From Lentisphaerota bacterium (GTDB lineage: Bacteria > Verrucomicrobiota > Lentisphaeria > Victivallales > Victivallaceae): DNA of 39,391 nt. A program made the position numbers and the translations under genes. The notes below the pieces were generated by a model, which searched no databases, was not told where the DNA came from, and saw only the letters and a list, made by a program, of their open reading frames with translations. Shown here piece by piece: positions 23,601-32,174 of the stretch. How positions within the stretch are numbered: position 1 is the stretch's first letter; each line of letters begins with the position of its first letter. Location of the stretch: NCBI GenBank assembly GCA_015061525.1, contig SUWK01000020.1:1-39391 (forward strand), in the 5' to 3' direction.

Positions 23601-25248
23601 GGATTTCCAGCTGGATTCGGTTAAACATTATCTGGCCAACCCTTACTTTGATGTCCGTGATCTTTACTTTGATCTCTCCTGGCCCCGCAGCTGCGGCAAC
23701 AAACTCCACGGCTGCGTCTGGGTTGATGAATTCGGTTACGAATACCACGATAACGACCTGTTGGCTCTGCGTGAATTTTACCGCAGAGTATGGCACATGG
23801 TGCGTCAGAAAAACCCGGATACCTTTATCATCGGGCACCTGATTTCCACCCGTACCCCCGCCGACAGTTACTTCGATGTGATCGCCGTGGGCGAGCTGTA
23901 TCAATCCCGCATGCTTAAAGATGGCGGCATAAATTACTACGATGTCCTGGATCCGGAACTTATGCGCATTGCTTACGGAACCCGTATCAATGAAGCGACC
24001 GTGGCGATCATCGGGCAATTCGGCAGATCGATGCAGCTTTTCATGCCGGATAAGTGGCGTTCATTCTCCTTTAACGTACCGGAAGTAGACCATGCCGCCC
24101 GTCACTTCCTGACCTACGAACTGGTCTGCGGACTTTCGGCGTACTACTATTGCGGTGTCCGCCGCCCCGGCGAGATCTATGCCGCCTTTGACAGACTGGG
24201 CAAAGAACGCCCGGTATTCCATCCCTGGTGGGATAAAAATCCGGCAGTCAAAGCTGACAACAAAGCTCTGGCGGCACTTTACACCAATAAGGACAAAGCC
24301 CTCTGTGCCGTGCTTAATGATACCGATAAAACGGTCACGGTCACTTTGAATTTCCGTGCTGACATGAAACTTGCCGGATACCGTGCCGACGGTGTATTCA
24401 CCCAAAAAGCTTATCTGCTTGACGGCAATCAGCTCAAGTTGACCCTCGCTCCGCGCGAAGGTGAACTCCTTTTCATGGAAAAAAACACCGGCAAAAGCAC
24501 AATTCAGCAAAAAGCAGTAACTTCAACGGCAGTTCCGGATAAGAACGGCCCGGCGTATTATATCTCATTTGACCAAAACATACACGCTGATTTCGGCGGT
24601 GCAACCCCGGCAGCCAGCGGTATGAGAGGAGTGCTGAACAGCAGACCGGGAAAAACCGCTGCAGACAAACTGATCGTCCCGGGCATCAAAAGCAATGCTT
24701 TTACGGCAGGCAAAGATGCTTCTGGAAACATTAATACCGTTCTTTATTCCCCGATTCCCGCCGTTAGCGGCAAAGAATGTACCATCAGTTTCTGGCTCAA
24801 ACCCATTAATTGGATGGGCAATGACAAAAATCAGCGGGTCTTTATTTCAGCCTCCGGCCCCGGATCCCAGCGGCTGCTGATCTATCGTATCCCCTACCAG
24901 TCGCGCATGACTGTCTATCTCGGACCGATCGATAATGCCAAAGCCGCTACAGTGATTTTCACCCCTGTCCCGTCGTGGAAGCCCGGTCAGTGGCAGCACG
25001 TTGCGGTTTCCTGGGATGAGAATAATGTACAGCTGCATCTCAATGGCAAACGCATGGCAGCATCGAAATTGAAAACGCCGCTTCCGGGCGACTTCTCCAC
25101 CGTGGCAGTCGGGGAACACTTCGGGCCTACCGACCCGGGGCAAACGCTGATCGATGAAGTCAGAATATTCAACCGGAAACTTTCAGAGGGCGAATTGCTT
25201 CAGGAGTACAAACGGTCAGCTCCAGCTGCTGCTCTGCCGGAAAAGTGA
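20632..25248 (+). CDS. Large secreted GH123-like protein with LamG domains at both ends and a CBM9-like domain
   Basis: The 1538-residue protein has a signal peptide (residues 1-21: basic start, LLLSALLTASAAMAA). Next come a LamG/concanavalin-like domain (about 23-262, with TISFWLKPENW and LIDEVRIFDSKLS) and a CBM9/DOMON-like domain (about 265-450, VDGNIHPDEY ... WLDDSIEILLND). Beta linker regions follow, then a catalytic-like region (about 650-1290) beginning GLSDEIPPPWTPV, with DLYFDLSWP and CVWVDEFGYEY. This is the layout of the DUF6067/GH123-type hydrolases. The C-terminus (about 1304-1528) is a second LamG domain closely similar to the first. It is exported and probably binds and cleaves an amino-sugar or related glycan. 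Substrate and activity are inferred. Confidence 0.8.
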   Translation: MYNKKALLLSALLTASAAMAANPAYYISFDEVVQADFGGTGSAAVSTDDGSKEAVGMKGVLSKRSGKVTADKLLVPGIKGNAFASGKDGSGNIHTLFYKPVPAMRGNAGTISFWLKPENWLGNDKNQHVFITAANGQQRLLIYRIPYESRLAVFLGSLDKPGQATVIFTRVPSWKPGEWHQVTVSWNEKILQLHLDGVSKAAAVLKTPITKDFTTLGVGEHFGNTDPGKTLIDEVRIFDSKLSANDLENEYKRLSSRLESAAEPIKFFVGKKKAVVDGNIHPDEYTFSTVGARELRTHTLTADPICFFMSYDDENLYVASTTPGKALVSKAQGVDGKVWLDDSIEILLNDDKAKPMIYQLIFNANGAVYDCKNESEKWNASGYKSVSQIKNNVWYFEASIPWKSLGLETVPEGKNLYMNLCRNTQAARISLAGVMSRYSEPEHFIPVTFSSEAPEFHLTSLGKPGDGKLDLRFEAVGNGSLKVHAEAPAPLYAFDRESTVKLTPSRRVKGVITGERMPEKPLLHITAHLNNQIIYRNTIPCGTEQPVVKSHLFTDIDKKELVLVFKNQRLDAGKCQVNVIFFDRKKTKKIYEKTLKIDDSMPVTNTRLSIAQLPPGEYHIEQRVLDPAGKYLFTVEEIYMIPEKMGSWAGTKVGLSDEIPPPWTPVKDDKGTFTCWGRSYKFGGSGLLSSIKSQNLELVKAPVTLKFDGKAMSFDVVKTVAKPDAVTYTLRSGDKTVEVTAVAEYDGVIWFTVKLPAGAKKPSSLSLEIPLDRRYVDAFDDNNNCFEKISLIGKKEFKLEIDPVANPFFWCGGNQVGISGGTHTHRGRYVKDKRRAMSITGNNDEVLISVKLVDTPIKDTKERVISFYLQPTPTKPLNPKPWNIRDRINNMVVFNAPRYFNTTRPGHLDDLKKWDYHYKMIIKPHTAKDVTFQYYFAPKGAGSYTAEWNYFGNLWHNDTPKLGSYAGATSDFKKKPDGWTYGCLNCRNYLDFQLDSVKHYLANPYFDVRDLYFDLSWPRSCGNKLHGCVWVDEFGYEYHDNDLLALREFYRRVWHMVRQKNPDTFIIGHLISTRTPADSYFDVIAVGELYQSRMLKDGGINYYDVLDPELMRIAYGTRINEATVAIIGQFGRSMQLFMPDKWRSFSFNVPEVDHAARHFLTYELVCGLSAYYYCGVRRPGEIYAAFDRLGKERPVFHPWWDKNPAVKADNKALAALYTNKDKALCAVLNDTDKTVTVTLNFRADMKLAGYRADGVFTQKAYLLDGNQLKLTLAPREGELLFMEKNTGKSTIQQKAVTSTAVPDKNGPAYYISFDQNIHADFGGATPAASGMRGVLNSRPGKTAADKLIVPGIKSNAFTAGKDASGNINTVLYSPIPAVSGKECTISFWLKPINWMGNDKNQRVFISASGPGSQRLLIYRIPYQSRMTVYLGPIDNAKAATVIFTPVPSWKPGQWQHVAVSWDENNVQLHLNGKRMAASKLKTPLPGDFSTVAVGEHFGPTDPGQTLIDEVRIFNRKLSEGELLQEYKRSAPAAALPEK
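24550..25215 (+). repeat. Second copy of the LamG-coding segment (first copy about 20698-21390)
   Basis: Protein landmarks recur in order in the two copies: PAYYISFD, DFGG, GMKGVL/GMRGVL, DKLLVPGIK/DKLIVPGIK, GNDKNQ, RLLIYRIPY, VPSWKPG, VGEHFG.TDPG and LIDEVRIF. The segment was duplicated within the gene and has since diverged moderately. Confidence 0.8.
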
Positions 25249-25268
25249 TCAAATCATCCGTACAATGC

Positions 25269-25306
25269 AAGCAAATGTCACGCAATTTTTCGCGTGACAT
25301 TTGCTT
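25269..25306 (+). terminator. 15-bp hairpin after the GH123-like gene
   Basis: AAGCAAATGTCACGC (25269-25283) and GCGTGACATTTGCTT (25292-25306) pair perfectly around AATTTTTC. No T-run follows, so complete termination is uncertain. It may instead stabilise the upstream mRNA or reduce expression of the next genes. Confidence 0.6.
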
Positions 25307-25415
25307 ATTGTGAGGGAACTTCCGCTTCATGGAAAAGTGGTAAACGGTTCACAAAGGCGGAGTATGAAATCATACCGGAGAAAAAACCAAAAAATCAATT
25401 CAACTGGAGTTGCTT

Positions 25416-27050
25416 ATGTCATTCAATATTCTGGTCACGGACCGTGATGGAAAAATTCTGGAATGTTTTAACCGCAAAATATCTGCCGATATGCTCCGGC
25501 ATTGCGGTGGTCAATTGACTGTTTCGGCACAAATTCCGGCGGTGGAAGTCACCGCGATCTGGCATGCCGCGCTTGCCACTCTGCCGGAAATGAAATTGCC
25601 GTGGAATATCGAATTTTCATCCGGAAGCAGTCACGGTATGCCGCTGCTGGTATTCATGGATCAGAATTCCTCTGCAAGTTATGCTGTCGGTTTGACAAAT
25701 TGTATTGACGACTGCATGGTCTCCTGCAAAATGAATCAGGAACTTTGCTGCTTCGAGGTGAAGTTTGTTATCGCGGCAGTCGCCGGAAGTGAACCTTTTG
25801 AAATATTCGCCGACTGCTCCTCAAGGGAAATGACCGCAGTTCTGCAGGACTTCCGGCAACTTGTGATGACGGAGATCCCGGAATATCCCGCCGGTGCATG
25901 GGATGCCGTTTACTGTTCATGGTATGCCGTTCACACTGCCATTACCGGTAAATATCTCCGGAAAAATGCTGTCGAAGCACACCGACTGGGCTTCGGTACA
26001 TTCATTGTCGATGACGGCTGGTGCTTTGATGAAAATAAACGGGTCACACCGCTTACCCTGCCTGACTGGTACCGGGATATCGGCGACTGGCAGCTGTCGG
26101 AGAGTAAACTGCCGGAAATGAAACAGATCATTGCCGAAGCTCAAACCCTGGGGATGAATTATATTTTCTGGGTGGCTCCGTTTTTTGCCGGGCGGCGCAG
26201 CAAATTGAATGAGTCTGTAAGCAAGTTCCTCACTGAACTGCACGAAGGACAACGGATCTATGATCCGGCGGATGAAACTGCGGCCGAGCAGACAATGGCA
26301 AACATCTGCCGGATATTTGAAGAGATGGATTTGGACGGTCTGAAAATAGATTTTGTCGACAGCGTGATGCCCGATGCCGCCAATCCCCATTGCCGGGTGG
26401 TGAAAGAGTATCTGGAAAAACTTATCGGACGGGTACGGAAACTTAAACCGTCGGCATTGATCGAATTCCGGCAGAATTATGCCACGCCGGTAAATGCTTC
26501 GCTTGCCACGGCTTTCCGTGCGGGAGATGTTCCTTTTGATTATATGCAGAATTTCAGCAGCTGCATTCAGCTGCGGCTGATCATGGGGGACCGGATCCCG
26601 GTACATGCGGATCCGGTATATTTTCACCCCGGAGAATCATCTGCGGCTGTCGGCCGGCACATGATCGCTTCATTGGCTGGTGTTCCGATGTTATCCATGG
26701 AATTGACCGGTATTTCTCCTGAACATAAAGCTGTAATAAAAAATTATCTGGATTTTTACAATGCTCATCGGGAAACGCTTAATTTCGGACACTGGTCGCT
26801 GAAACTGCATAATGGTTTTGCCGCAGCGGCAATATGCAGCGGTGCGGACGAATCAATCGTGATCCTGAGTGATAAATCAGCCTTGACAGAAGCTCTGACC
26901 GCGTGCCGCAAACATGTGACCGTATTGAATATGTGCGCCGGAAATCTCTCCGTCGATGGTGAAATTTTCGATGCAGCAGGCAATGTGTATTCGGGAAATG
27001 ACGTACCATCCGGCGGCAGAGTGGAGTTGACGGCAGCATCCGAACAGTAA
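25416..27050 (+). CDS. GH36-like alpha-galactosidase (melibiase-type)
   Basis: The 544-residue enzyme has the GH36/clan D barrel: GTFIVDDGWCF, YIFWVAP, then DGLKIDFVDS with the likely nucleophile Asp 312, and FRAGDVPFDY with the likely acid/base Asp 371. A small C-terminal beta domain follows. There is no signal peptide, so it is intracellular. ATG 25416 is set by GGAG six bases upstream; a TTG two codons earlier also opens the frame. It is shorter than classical 700-residue GH36 enzymes because the N-terminal beta-sandwich is reduced. Its place between the secreted GH123-like protein and GH127 suggests removal of alpha-galactose or a related sugar from imported oligosaccharides. Confidence 0.85.
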   Translation: MSFNILVTDRDGKILECFNRKISADMLRHCGGQLTVSAQIPAVEVTAIWHAALATLPEMKLPWNIEFSSGSSHGMPLLVFMDQNSSASYAVGLTNCIDDCMVSCKMNQELCCFEVKFVIAAVAGSEPFEIFADCSSREMTAVLQDFRQLVMTEIPEYPAGAWDAVYCSWYAVHTAITGKYLRKNAVEAHRLGFGTFIVDDGWCFDENKRVTPLTLPDWYRDIGDWQLSESKLPEMKQIIAEAQTLGMNYIFWVAPFFAGRRSKLNESVSKFLTELHEGQRIYDPADETAAEQTMANICRIFEEMDLDGLKIDFVDSVMPDAANPHCRVVKEYLEKLIGRVRKLKPSALIEFRQNYATPVNASLATAFRAGDVPFDYMQNFSSCIQLRLIMGDRIPVHADPVYFHPGESSAAVGRHMIASLAGVPMLSMELTGISPEHKAVIKNYLDFYNAHRETLNFGHWSLKLHNGFAAAAICSGADESIVILSDKSALTEALTACRKHVTVLNMCAGNLSVDGEIFDAAGNVYSGNDVPSGGRVELTAASEQ

Positions 27051-27071
27051 GTAAGAACCGCAGAAGAATCA

Positions 27072-27092
27072 AAGATCCTTTCATCGGATCTT
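27072..27092 (+). other. Intergenic hairpin between the GH36-like and GH127 genes
   Basis: AAGATCC (27072-27078) pairs with GGATCTT (27086-27092) around a 7-base loop. No T-run follows. It may trim or attenuate the operon mRNA. Confidence 0.4.
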
Positions 27093-27122
27093 CTGAATTA
27101 TCAAACCGCAAAGGATAATCAA

Positions 27123-29477
27123 ATGTATCACGGAAAATTTCGCCAGAGCCGTCCCGGCACCAATACGCCGGCCGGTTTTTTAAAAAAATGGCTTAATATT
27201 CAGAATAACGGTTTGTCGTCACATTATGCTGCCCAGGGATACCCTTACAACACCCCGATGTGGGATGGCGGGGTGGGAAAAATCATTCCGGCATCTATCG
27301 TTTACAATGATAAAACCGCAACATCCCCCGATCAGGATGCCTGGTGGCCATACGAACAGACCGCGTATCTGCTTGACGGACTCATCCGGCTCGGGATCAT
27401 TGCCGGCGACAGGGAAAAGATTGAACTTTTCGAAAAAAATCTCCGTTTCGTAATCAATAATCCGGATCAGAATGGTCTGCTCGGTCACGCTTACGGGGTA
27501 TCGGATTCCGAATGGCCGATGGCAGTATTTTTCAGGGCGGTCATGGCATATTGCGACTCAACTGATGACCGGGAGGCAAAAGCGGCTTTTATCCGTCACT
27601 ATCAGAATCTGCCGCAGGAAAAACTTGCTCTCGGATTCCGCCATATCAATAATATTGAAGGTGTGTTGAAAGCTTATGAGTGGAGCGGCGACAAAGCTCT
27701 GCTTGACAAAGCAGTTGCCGCTTACCGTCAGCACGATGAATATTATTCACTGCATACCGAAGATGAGTTTGAATTGTACCGTTCAAAAATAACTTCCGGC
27801 AGAAACTATATTATTCACGGAGTATCTTTCAGTGAATCGATAAAACTGCCGGTACTGCTCTACCTTTATACCGGCGATGAATCTTTTCTTGCCGATGCGG
27901 AAAAAGGACTTGCCGAAGTATTGGAACGGCATGAACAGATCCCCGGTCTGCCGTCAAGTAATGAAGATTTTGCCGGCAGAGATCCCCTGCAGGGTTATGA
28001 AACTTGTGTGATCAGCGACTTTGCATGGAGTCTGGGATATTTTCTTATGGCAAGCGGTGACGGAAAATATGCCGACCGGATGGAAAAGATCTTTTTTAAC
28101 GCTTTTCCCGGATCTTTGCTGAAAGATTTCTCTGCATTGCAGTATCTTTCTGCCCCCAATCAGGTAATTGCAGATTCAGCATCCAACAACTCATTTTTCT
28201 TCCGCGGCTGTGCGGCTCTGCGGCAATTCCGATCCAATCACAGTGCCCAATGCTGTGTTGGAAATGTCCACCGGGTCCTGCCCAACTATCTGCTGCGGAT
28301 GTGGATGCTCAATGAAGATGATTCCCCTGCGGCGGTCCTTTACGGACCATCGGAATATACCGGAATTTTCCACGGCAGCAAATACACGATCCATGAGACC
28401 ACGGAATATCCCTGCAAAGAAACGGTCGAGTTCCGTTTTTCACTGGAGCAGGATTTGGAGATGCCCTTTACCTTGCGCATCCCCGGATGGTGTAAGAATC
28501 CGTCGCTCGTTCTCAACGGTCAGATGCTGACCTTGCCGGAAATTAAAAAAGGCTTTGCCGCAATTTACCGCAAATGGCAGAATGGCGATACTCTTGAATT
28601 GACTCTGCCGATGATGCCGATCCAGAAATTTGACCGTTACTGGTCGTACTTTGAATACGGAGCATTGGTCTTTTCACTGCCGGTGACGTATCAGCTGACC
28701 AGAGAAGATCCTTCGGCGTTTGCACCCTGCGCGATAATTCCGCAAAGCTCATGGAATTACGCAGTCCCGGAGGGAACTCCTGCGGAGATCATCCATAATC
28801 CCGGAGGAGATCTGTTCAGCGATGTGCCGCCGCTGACCATGAAAATAAAAGGGGTGAAAATCAGCAATTTTGATGAATTGGAAAATGGCCGTTATACACC
28901 GGAAGTTCCACTTTTTCATCATGCTGTATCAACTGCAGAGGAGTTGGATCTGATCCCCTACGGCAATGCCCTGCTCCGAGTGACCGCTTTCCCGGATACC
29001 GTGGATCGCAGGAGCATCAACTGTTATCAAGTGTTAAGTTCCCCGGTGTATCCGTATGATTTTAACCAAGCGCTGGATGAGCAGATCTTTTTACCGGAAC
29101 AGGTCGATCCGGAATCTCTTCTGGCATCATCCAAAATCATCGTGCCGGAAAGATCCGGCTACTGTGATCTGCTGAAATATTATCCGCAAGCAGAAAATTC
29201 TCTTGCTTATCTCTATTTCCGTTTTTATTCGGATTGCGAAAAAGAGGCGTTCTTTGCCTTGGGAGCCTCTTCCGGTGGAGAATTTTTCTTTGAAAATCAG
29301 AAGATCTGTGTTATCGAACCGGTTTTCGACGCGGAGTATATTGCTCCGGAAATCGTTCCGGTACGATTGAAAAAAGGTTACAACATTCTGACTGCCAAAT
29401 GCGTTTTGGGACAGACTCCTCTGCAGTACCGCAGAGTATGGGGCGCAATGGCACAAGCATTTTGTCTGGACAAGTAA
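27123..29477 (+). CDS. Beta-L-arabinofuranosidase-like glycoside hydrolase, GH127 (second copy)
   Basis: The 784-residue protein matches the GH127 at 14056-16380 along its whole length: YPYNTPMWDGGVG, DAWWPYEQTAYLLDG, FRHINNIEG, GYETC (E293, C295) and NHSAQCCVGNVHR (C377, C378). The zinc and nucleophile residues are thus kept. The copies diverge at many positions, so this is an old duplication or two separate acquisitions with related specificities. There is no signal peptide. AAAGGA precedes the ATG. It follows GH36 in the rightward series and precedes the MBL gene. Together the two copies suggest a substrate with more than one beta-arabinofuranose-like linkage, or stepwise removal. Confidence 0.9.
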   Translation: MYHGKFRQSRPGTNTPAGFLKKWLNIQNNGLSSHYAAQGYPYNTPMWDGGVGKIIPASIVYNDKTATSPDQDAWWPYEQTAYLLDGLIRLGIIAGDREKIELFEKNLRFVINNPDQNGLLGHAYGVSDSEWPMAVFFRAVMAYCDSTDDREAKAAFIRHYQNLPQEKLALGFRHINNIEGVLKAYEWSGDKALLDKAVAAYRQHDEYYSLHTEDEFELYRSKITSGRNYIIHGVSFSESIKLPVLLYLYTGDESFLADAEKGLAEVLERHEQIPGLPSSNEDFAGRDPLQGYETCVISDFAWSLGYFLMASGDGKYADRMEKIFFNAFPGSLLKDFSALQYLSAPNQVIADSASNNSFFFRGCAALRQFRSNHSAQCCVGNVHRVLPNYLLRMWMLNEDDSPAAVLYGPSEYTGIFHGSKYTIHETTEYPCKETVEFRFSLEQDLEMPFTLRIPGWCKNPSLVLNGQMLTLPEIKKGFAAIYRKWQNGDTLELTLPMMPIQKFDRYWSYFEYGALVFSLPVTYQLTREDPSAFAPCAIIPQSSWNYAVPEGTPAEIIHNPGGDLFSDVPPLTMKIKGVKISNFDELENGRYTPEVPLFHHAVSTAEELDLIPYGNALLRVTAFPDTVDRRSINCYQVLSSPVYPYDFNQALDEQIFLPEQVDPESLLASSKIIVPERSGYCDLLKYYPQAENSLAYLYFRFYSDCEKEAFFALGASSGGEFFFENQKICVIEPVFDAEYIAPEIVPVRLKKGYNILTAKCVLGQTPLQYRRVWGAMAQAFCLDK

Positions 29478-29519
29478 CTGCCGGATCATCCGGAAAAAAT
29501 TTTTCAGTGGAATAATGTC

Positions 29520-30275
29520 ATGAAGTTGCAGTTCATCGGCACGGGGGCGGCAGATTTTGATTGGTCGCGCTACGGTGAAGCAGGAATACTCGGCAGCAGT
29601 GCTACTTTGATCGACGGGCATATTTTGATCGACTGCGGAGTGACGGCGGCGAAGGCTCTGGAACATTTTCAGATCGCCCGCCAACAGATCTCCGATGTGG
29701 TCATCACCCATAATCACATCGACCATTTTGACCTTGAAGTTCTGAAAAAAGTGTCCGCCGGCAGAAGAGTGCGGCTGTTTGCGTCAACGCAGATTTGTGA
29801 AAAAGCTGAAAATATCTGTGATGTATTTCCGGTTCATCACCGGGATAAATTCAGCATTGGCGATTACCGCTTTACCGCCTTGCCGGCGGATCATCCGGTC
29901 GACGATCCGGCAGAAGAAACGTTTCTTTATACGGTCTGCCATCAGGGAAAGAGTTTGCTTTATGCGCTGGATACCGCCAATATTACCGCTGCCGCTTTCT
30001 CTTTGCTCGGGGAATGTGTCTTTGACGGGATCGTGTGGGATGCGACCTGTGCCAATGATGCAAATTTGTGGATGGATTTTTACCATTCCAATCCGGCAGT
30101 ATTCCGTAAGATACGCAAAGCTTTAACGGTGCTGGGAAAAATGAAAAGTTCCTGCAAGGTGATCTTTTCTCACCGGGCAAGGCAGTTCTGGCCCCATGAT
30201 CCGGAAAAACTTCGTGCCATCGCTGAAACAGAAAATGCCGTCATCCCTGCCGATGGCGAGATCGTGGAGATCTGA
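29520..30275 (+). CDS. MBL-fold metal-dependent hydrolase
   Basis: The 251-residue protein has the metallo-beta-lactamase fold. HNHIDH at residues 64-69 is the HxHxDH metal motif, with LIDCG before it, ADHPVDD near 120, YALDTAN and a late SHRARQFW. This set resembles PhnP-like phosphodiesterases and other small-molecule MBL hydrolases. The start ATG 29520 has only a weak upstream site. It is the last gene of the rightward series, 42 bases after GH127. With the PHP enzyme it would be the second predicted phosphoester hydrolase in the island, which hints at a phosphorylated or otherwise esterified sugar intermediate. Confidence 0.85.
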   Translation: MKLQFIGTGAADFDWSRYGEAGILGSSATLIDGHILIDCGVTAAKALEHFQIARQQISDVVITHNHIDHFDLEVLKKVSAGRRVRLFASTQICEKAENICDVFPVHHRDKFSIGDYRFTALPADHPVDDPAEETFLYTVCHQGKSLLYALDTANITAAAFSLLGECVFDGIVWDATCANDANLWMDFYHSNPAVFRKIRKALTVLGKMKSSCKVIFSHRARQFWPHDPEKLRAIAETENAVIPADGEIVEI

Positions 30276-30717
30276 TCATTCAGGCTGTGACCGGAGAGAT
30301 CTCCGGAGAACCATCGGCGGGGAGTATGAAACAAAGTGTGCCTGATCCATACAGCATCGCTTTTACATACAACTCCTTGCCGGTAAGGAGTATAACAAGC
30401 TCTTACCGCAAACGTTGTCCTGTTTCTGCTCAAGGAATGTGATGCAGCTGTCCGGCAGTGAAGATCATAAAACCGGCATATCCTTAATTCGCGAAGCGAG
30501 TGTTTCTCTTTCACCGTAAGCTGAAAAGCTTCACGCTGCACAGCGATGATCCACGCCGGACAACGCCCGGGACTTCACGGTGTTTACTCATCTTTTCATC
30601 GCTCCATCCAGTTCTGCCATCGTTTACAGCACGATGACGAATGGCCAGAATCATGCACGATCATCTGACTATGGACTGAGCAGAACTGAAAACTTCAAAA
30701 AAAGTTGGTTCCATTAC
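30276..30717. other. Gene-free interval
   Basis: No convincing gene was found. A weak hairpin just after the MBL stop (CCGGAGA/TCTCCGG, 30291-30306) may slow or end transcription. A second hairpin, ACTCCTT/AAGGAGT, spans 30372-30391. A 123-codon minus-strand frame here has no ribosome site or recognisable motif. The stretch may be a decayed gene. Confidence 0.5.
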
Positions 30718-30745
30718 TTGTATTTTAATAAATACAATGTATAGT
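30718..30745 (+). promoter_or_regulatory. Promoter with overlapping palindrome, aminotransferase operon
   Basis: TTGTAT (30718-30723), 16 bases, TATAGT (30740-30745) forms a promoter. A perfect 8-bp inverted repeat, TTGTATTT (30718-30725) / AAATACAA (30730-30737), covers the -35 and spacer, a typical repressor site. About 130 bases of leader precede the coding start. Confidence 0.55.
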
Positions 30746-30883
30746 AAATCAAAGTTACGAAATGGCGGTATTTCCTGATTCAGGCAACTGTTATCCGTAT
30801 TCAAGCGGCAGCAGGAACAGGCGGATCGGAAATCATCGAATGTGGAGTCAATTATAAACAAGAGAATGAAAGTGAGCGTGAAC

Positions 30884-32146
30884 ATGTCTGAAAAATTGGC
30901 AATTGATGGCGGCGCAGCATTGAATACGGAATCTTTTCCGTTGTGGCCGGTGTATTCTGAAAAGACGTATCAGATGCTTTCAGAACCTTTGCGGACTGCG
31001 AAATTGAATTACTGGAGCGGTCCTTACGGTAAGAAGTTTGAGGCGGAACTTGCCGCATGGCATCAGGCCGAATATTGTGTAAGTACGGTCAATGAATACG
31101 GTGCCGTTCATCTGGCTTTGTCGGCATTGGGAGTTGTTCCCGGCGATGAAGTCATCTGTCCCTGCTATATTTATTTCCCGCCGGTTTTTGCGATTCTGCA
31201 GCTGGGTGCGCTGCCGGTATTTTCTGATGTTGACTACTCTCATACGCTGGATCCGAAGCGTATTGAGGAAAAGATCACCGAGCGTACGAGAGCGATCGTG
31301 GTTTCCCACATGTATGGTATCGTAACTGATATGGGACCGATCATGGAGATCGCTGAAAAACACGGATTGCGCGTTCTGGAAGATTGCACCGAATGTTTCG
31401 GCGGTGTTTACAACGGCAAAAAGACCGGTACGATCGCTGATGTCGGCTGTTACAACCTCTGCCATACCAAACATCTGACCACCGGCGGTGAAGGCGGAGC
31501 GATCATCACTAACGATAAAGAGATCTTTGAAACCTGTTTCTCTCTGCGCGACTTTGGTTTCGATACCAGCAACGGTCTGGATATGCTCAGCGAAGAACAT
31601 CGCCGTTTGTATGTTCACAACCGCATCGGCTGCAACTACCGCATGACGGAGATCCAGTCCCTGATCGGCTCCTGCGAACTTGAACGTATGGATTCCTGGA
31701 ATTTGCCGCTGCGCAGAAGAAACGGCGAATATTTGATCAATGCCCTGAAAGATCACCCGCTGGTCAAAGTTTGTCCGTTTGACAGCAAAGAACGTAAAAA
31801 CTCCTTCTGGTGGGCGCCATTCGTCCTGGATGTTGACCAGCTGACCGTGTCGATCAAACAATTCATCGCGGCAATGGCCGCTGAAGGCGTACCTGTTTTC
31901 AGTGCCCTGTGGCCGGAATTGTATAAAGAAGATACTCTGCAGCAGAAAAATGGTGTCGGTCCGGATAACTATCCTTTCAATACTCCCGCCGCAAAAGCGA
32001 TGGATTACAGCAAGGTCGACTGCCCGGTTGCCAAATGGCTGGCAGAAAGAACCATTTCGTTCTTTGCTCATCCGAATTATGAGATCTGTCACCTTGAAAA
32101 ATATGTGGCTGCTTTCAACAAGGTCGCCAAAGCATATATGAAATAA
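30884..32146 (+). CDS. DegT/DnrJ/EryC1-type PLP-dependent sugar aminotransferase
   Basis: The 420-residue enzyme belongs to the DegT/DnrJ/EryC1/StrS family, which aminates keto-sugars or keto-cyclitols using PLP. The start MSEKLAIDGG, then WSGPYGKKFE, VPGDEVICPCYIYF, HMYG, EDCTE and the PLP lysine in NLCHTKHLTTGGEGG (Lys 196) are family landmarks. Met 30884 is chosen because it begins the conserved region; an earlier in-frame ATG at 30866 is possible. It is 28 bases upstream of a second aminotransferase. The pair could exchange amino groups in synthesis or breakdown of an amino sugar or aminocyclitol; direction is not determinable. Confidence 0.85.
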   Translation: MSEKLAIDGGAALNTESFPLWPVYSEKTYQMLSEPLRTAKLNYWSGPYGKKFEAELAAWHQAEYCVSTVNEYGAVHLALSALGVVPGDEVICPCYIYFPPVFAILQLGALPVFSDVDYSHTLDPKRIEEKITERTRAIVVSHMYGIVTDMGPIMEIAEKHGLRVLEDCTECFGGVYNGKKTGTIADVGCYNLCHTKHLTTGGEGGAIITNDKEIFETCFSLRDFGFDTSNGLDMLSEEHRRLYVHNRIGCNYRMTEIQSLIGSCELERMDSWNLPLRRRNGEYLINALKDHPLVKVCPFDSKERKNSFWWAPFVLDVDQLTVSIKQFIAAMAAEGVPVFSALWPELYKEDTLQQKNGVGPDNYPFNTPAAKAMDYSKVDCPVAKWLAERTISFFAHPNYEICHLEKYVAAFNKVAKAYMK

Positions 32147-32174
32147 GTTCCATCATTTACAGAAAGGTAGAAAA

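Noticed and set aside
25917-26627. A 236-codon minus-strand ORF
   Set aside because: It is a shadow of the GH36-like gene, whose catalytic motifs are intact.
30170-30541. A 123-codon minus-strand ORF across the MBL gene end and the gap
   Set aside because: There is no ribosome site, it overlaps the MBL gene, and no motif was found; chance frame or decayed sequence.
30980-32092. A 370-codon minus-strand ORF
   Set aside because: It is a shadow of the DegT aminotransferase, which carries a full set of conserved motifs.
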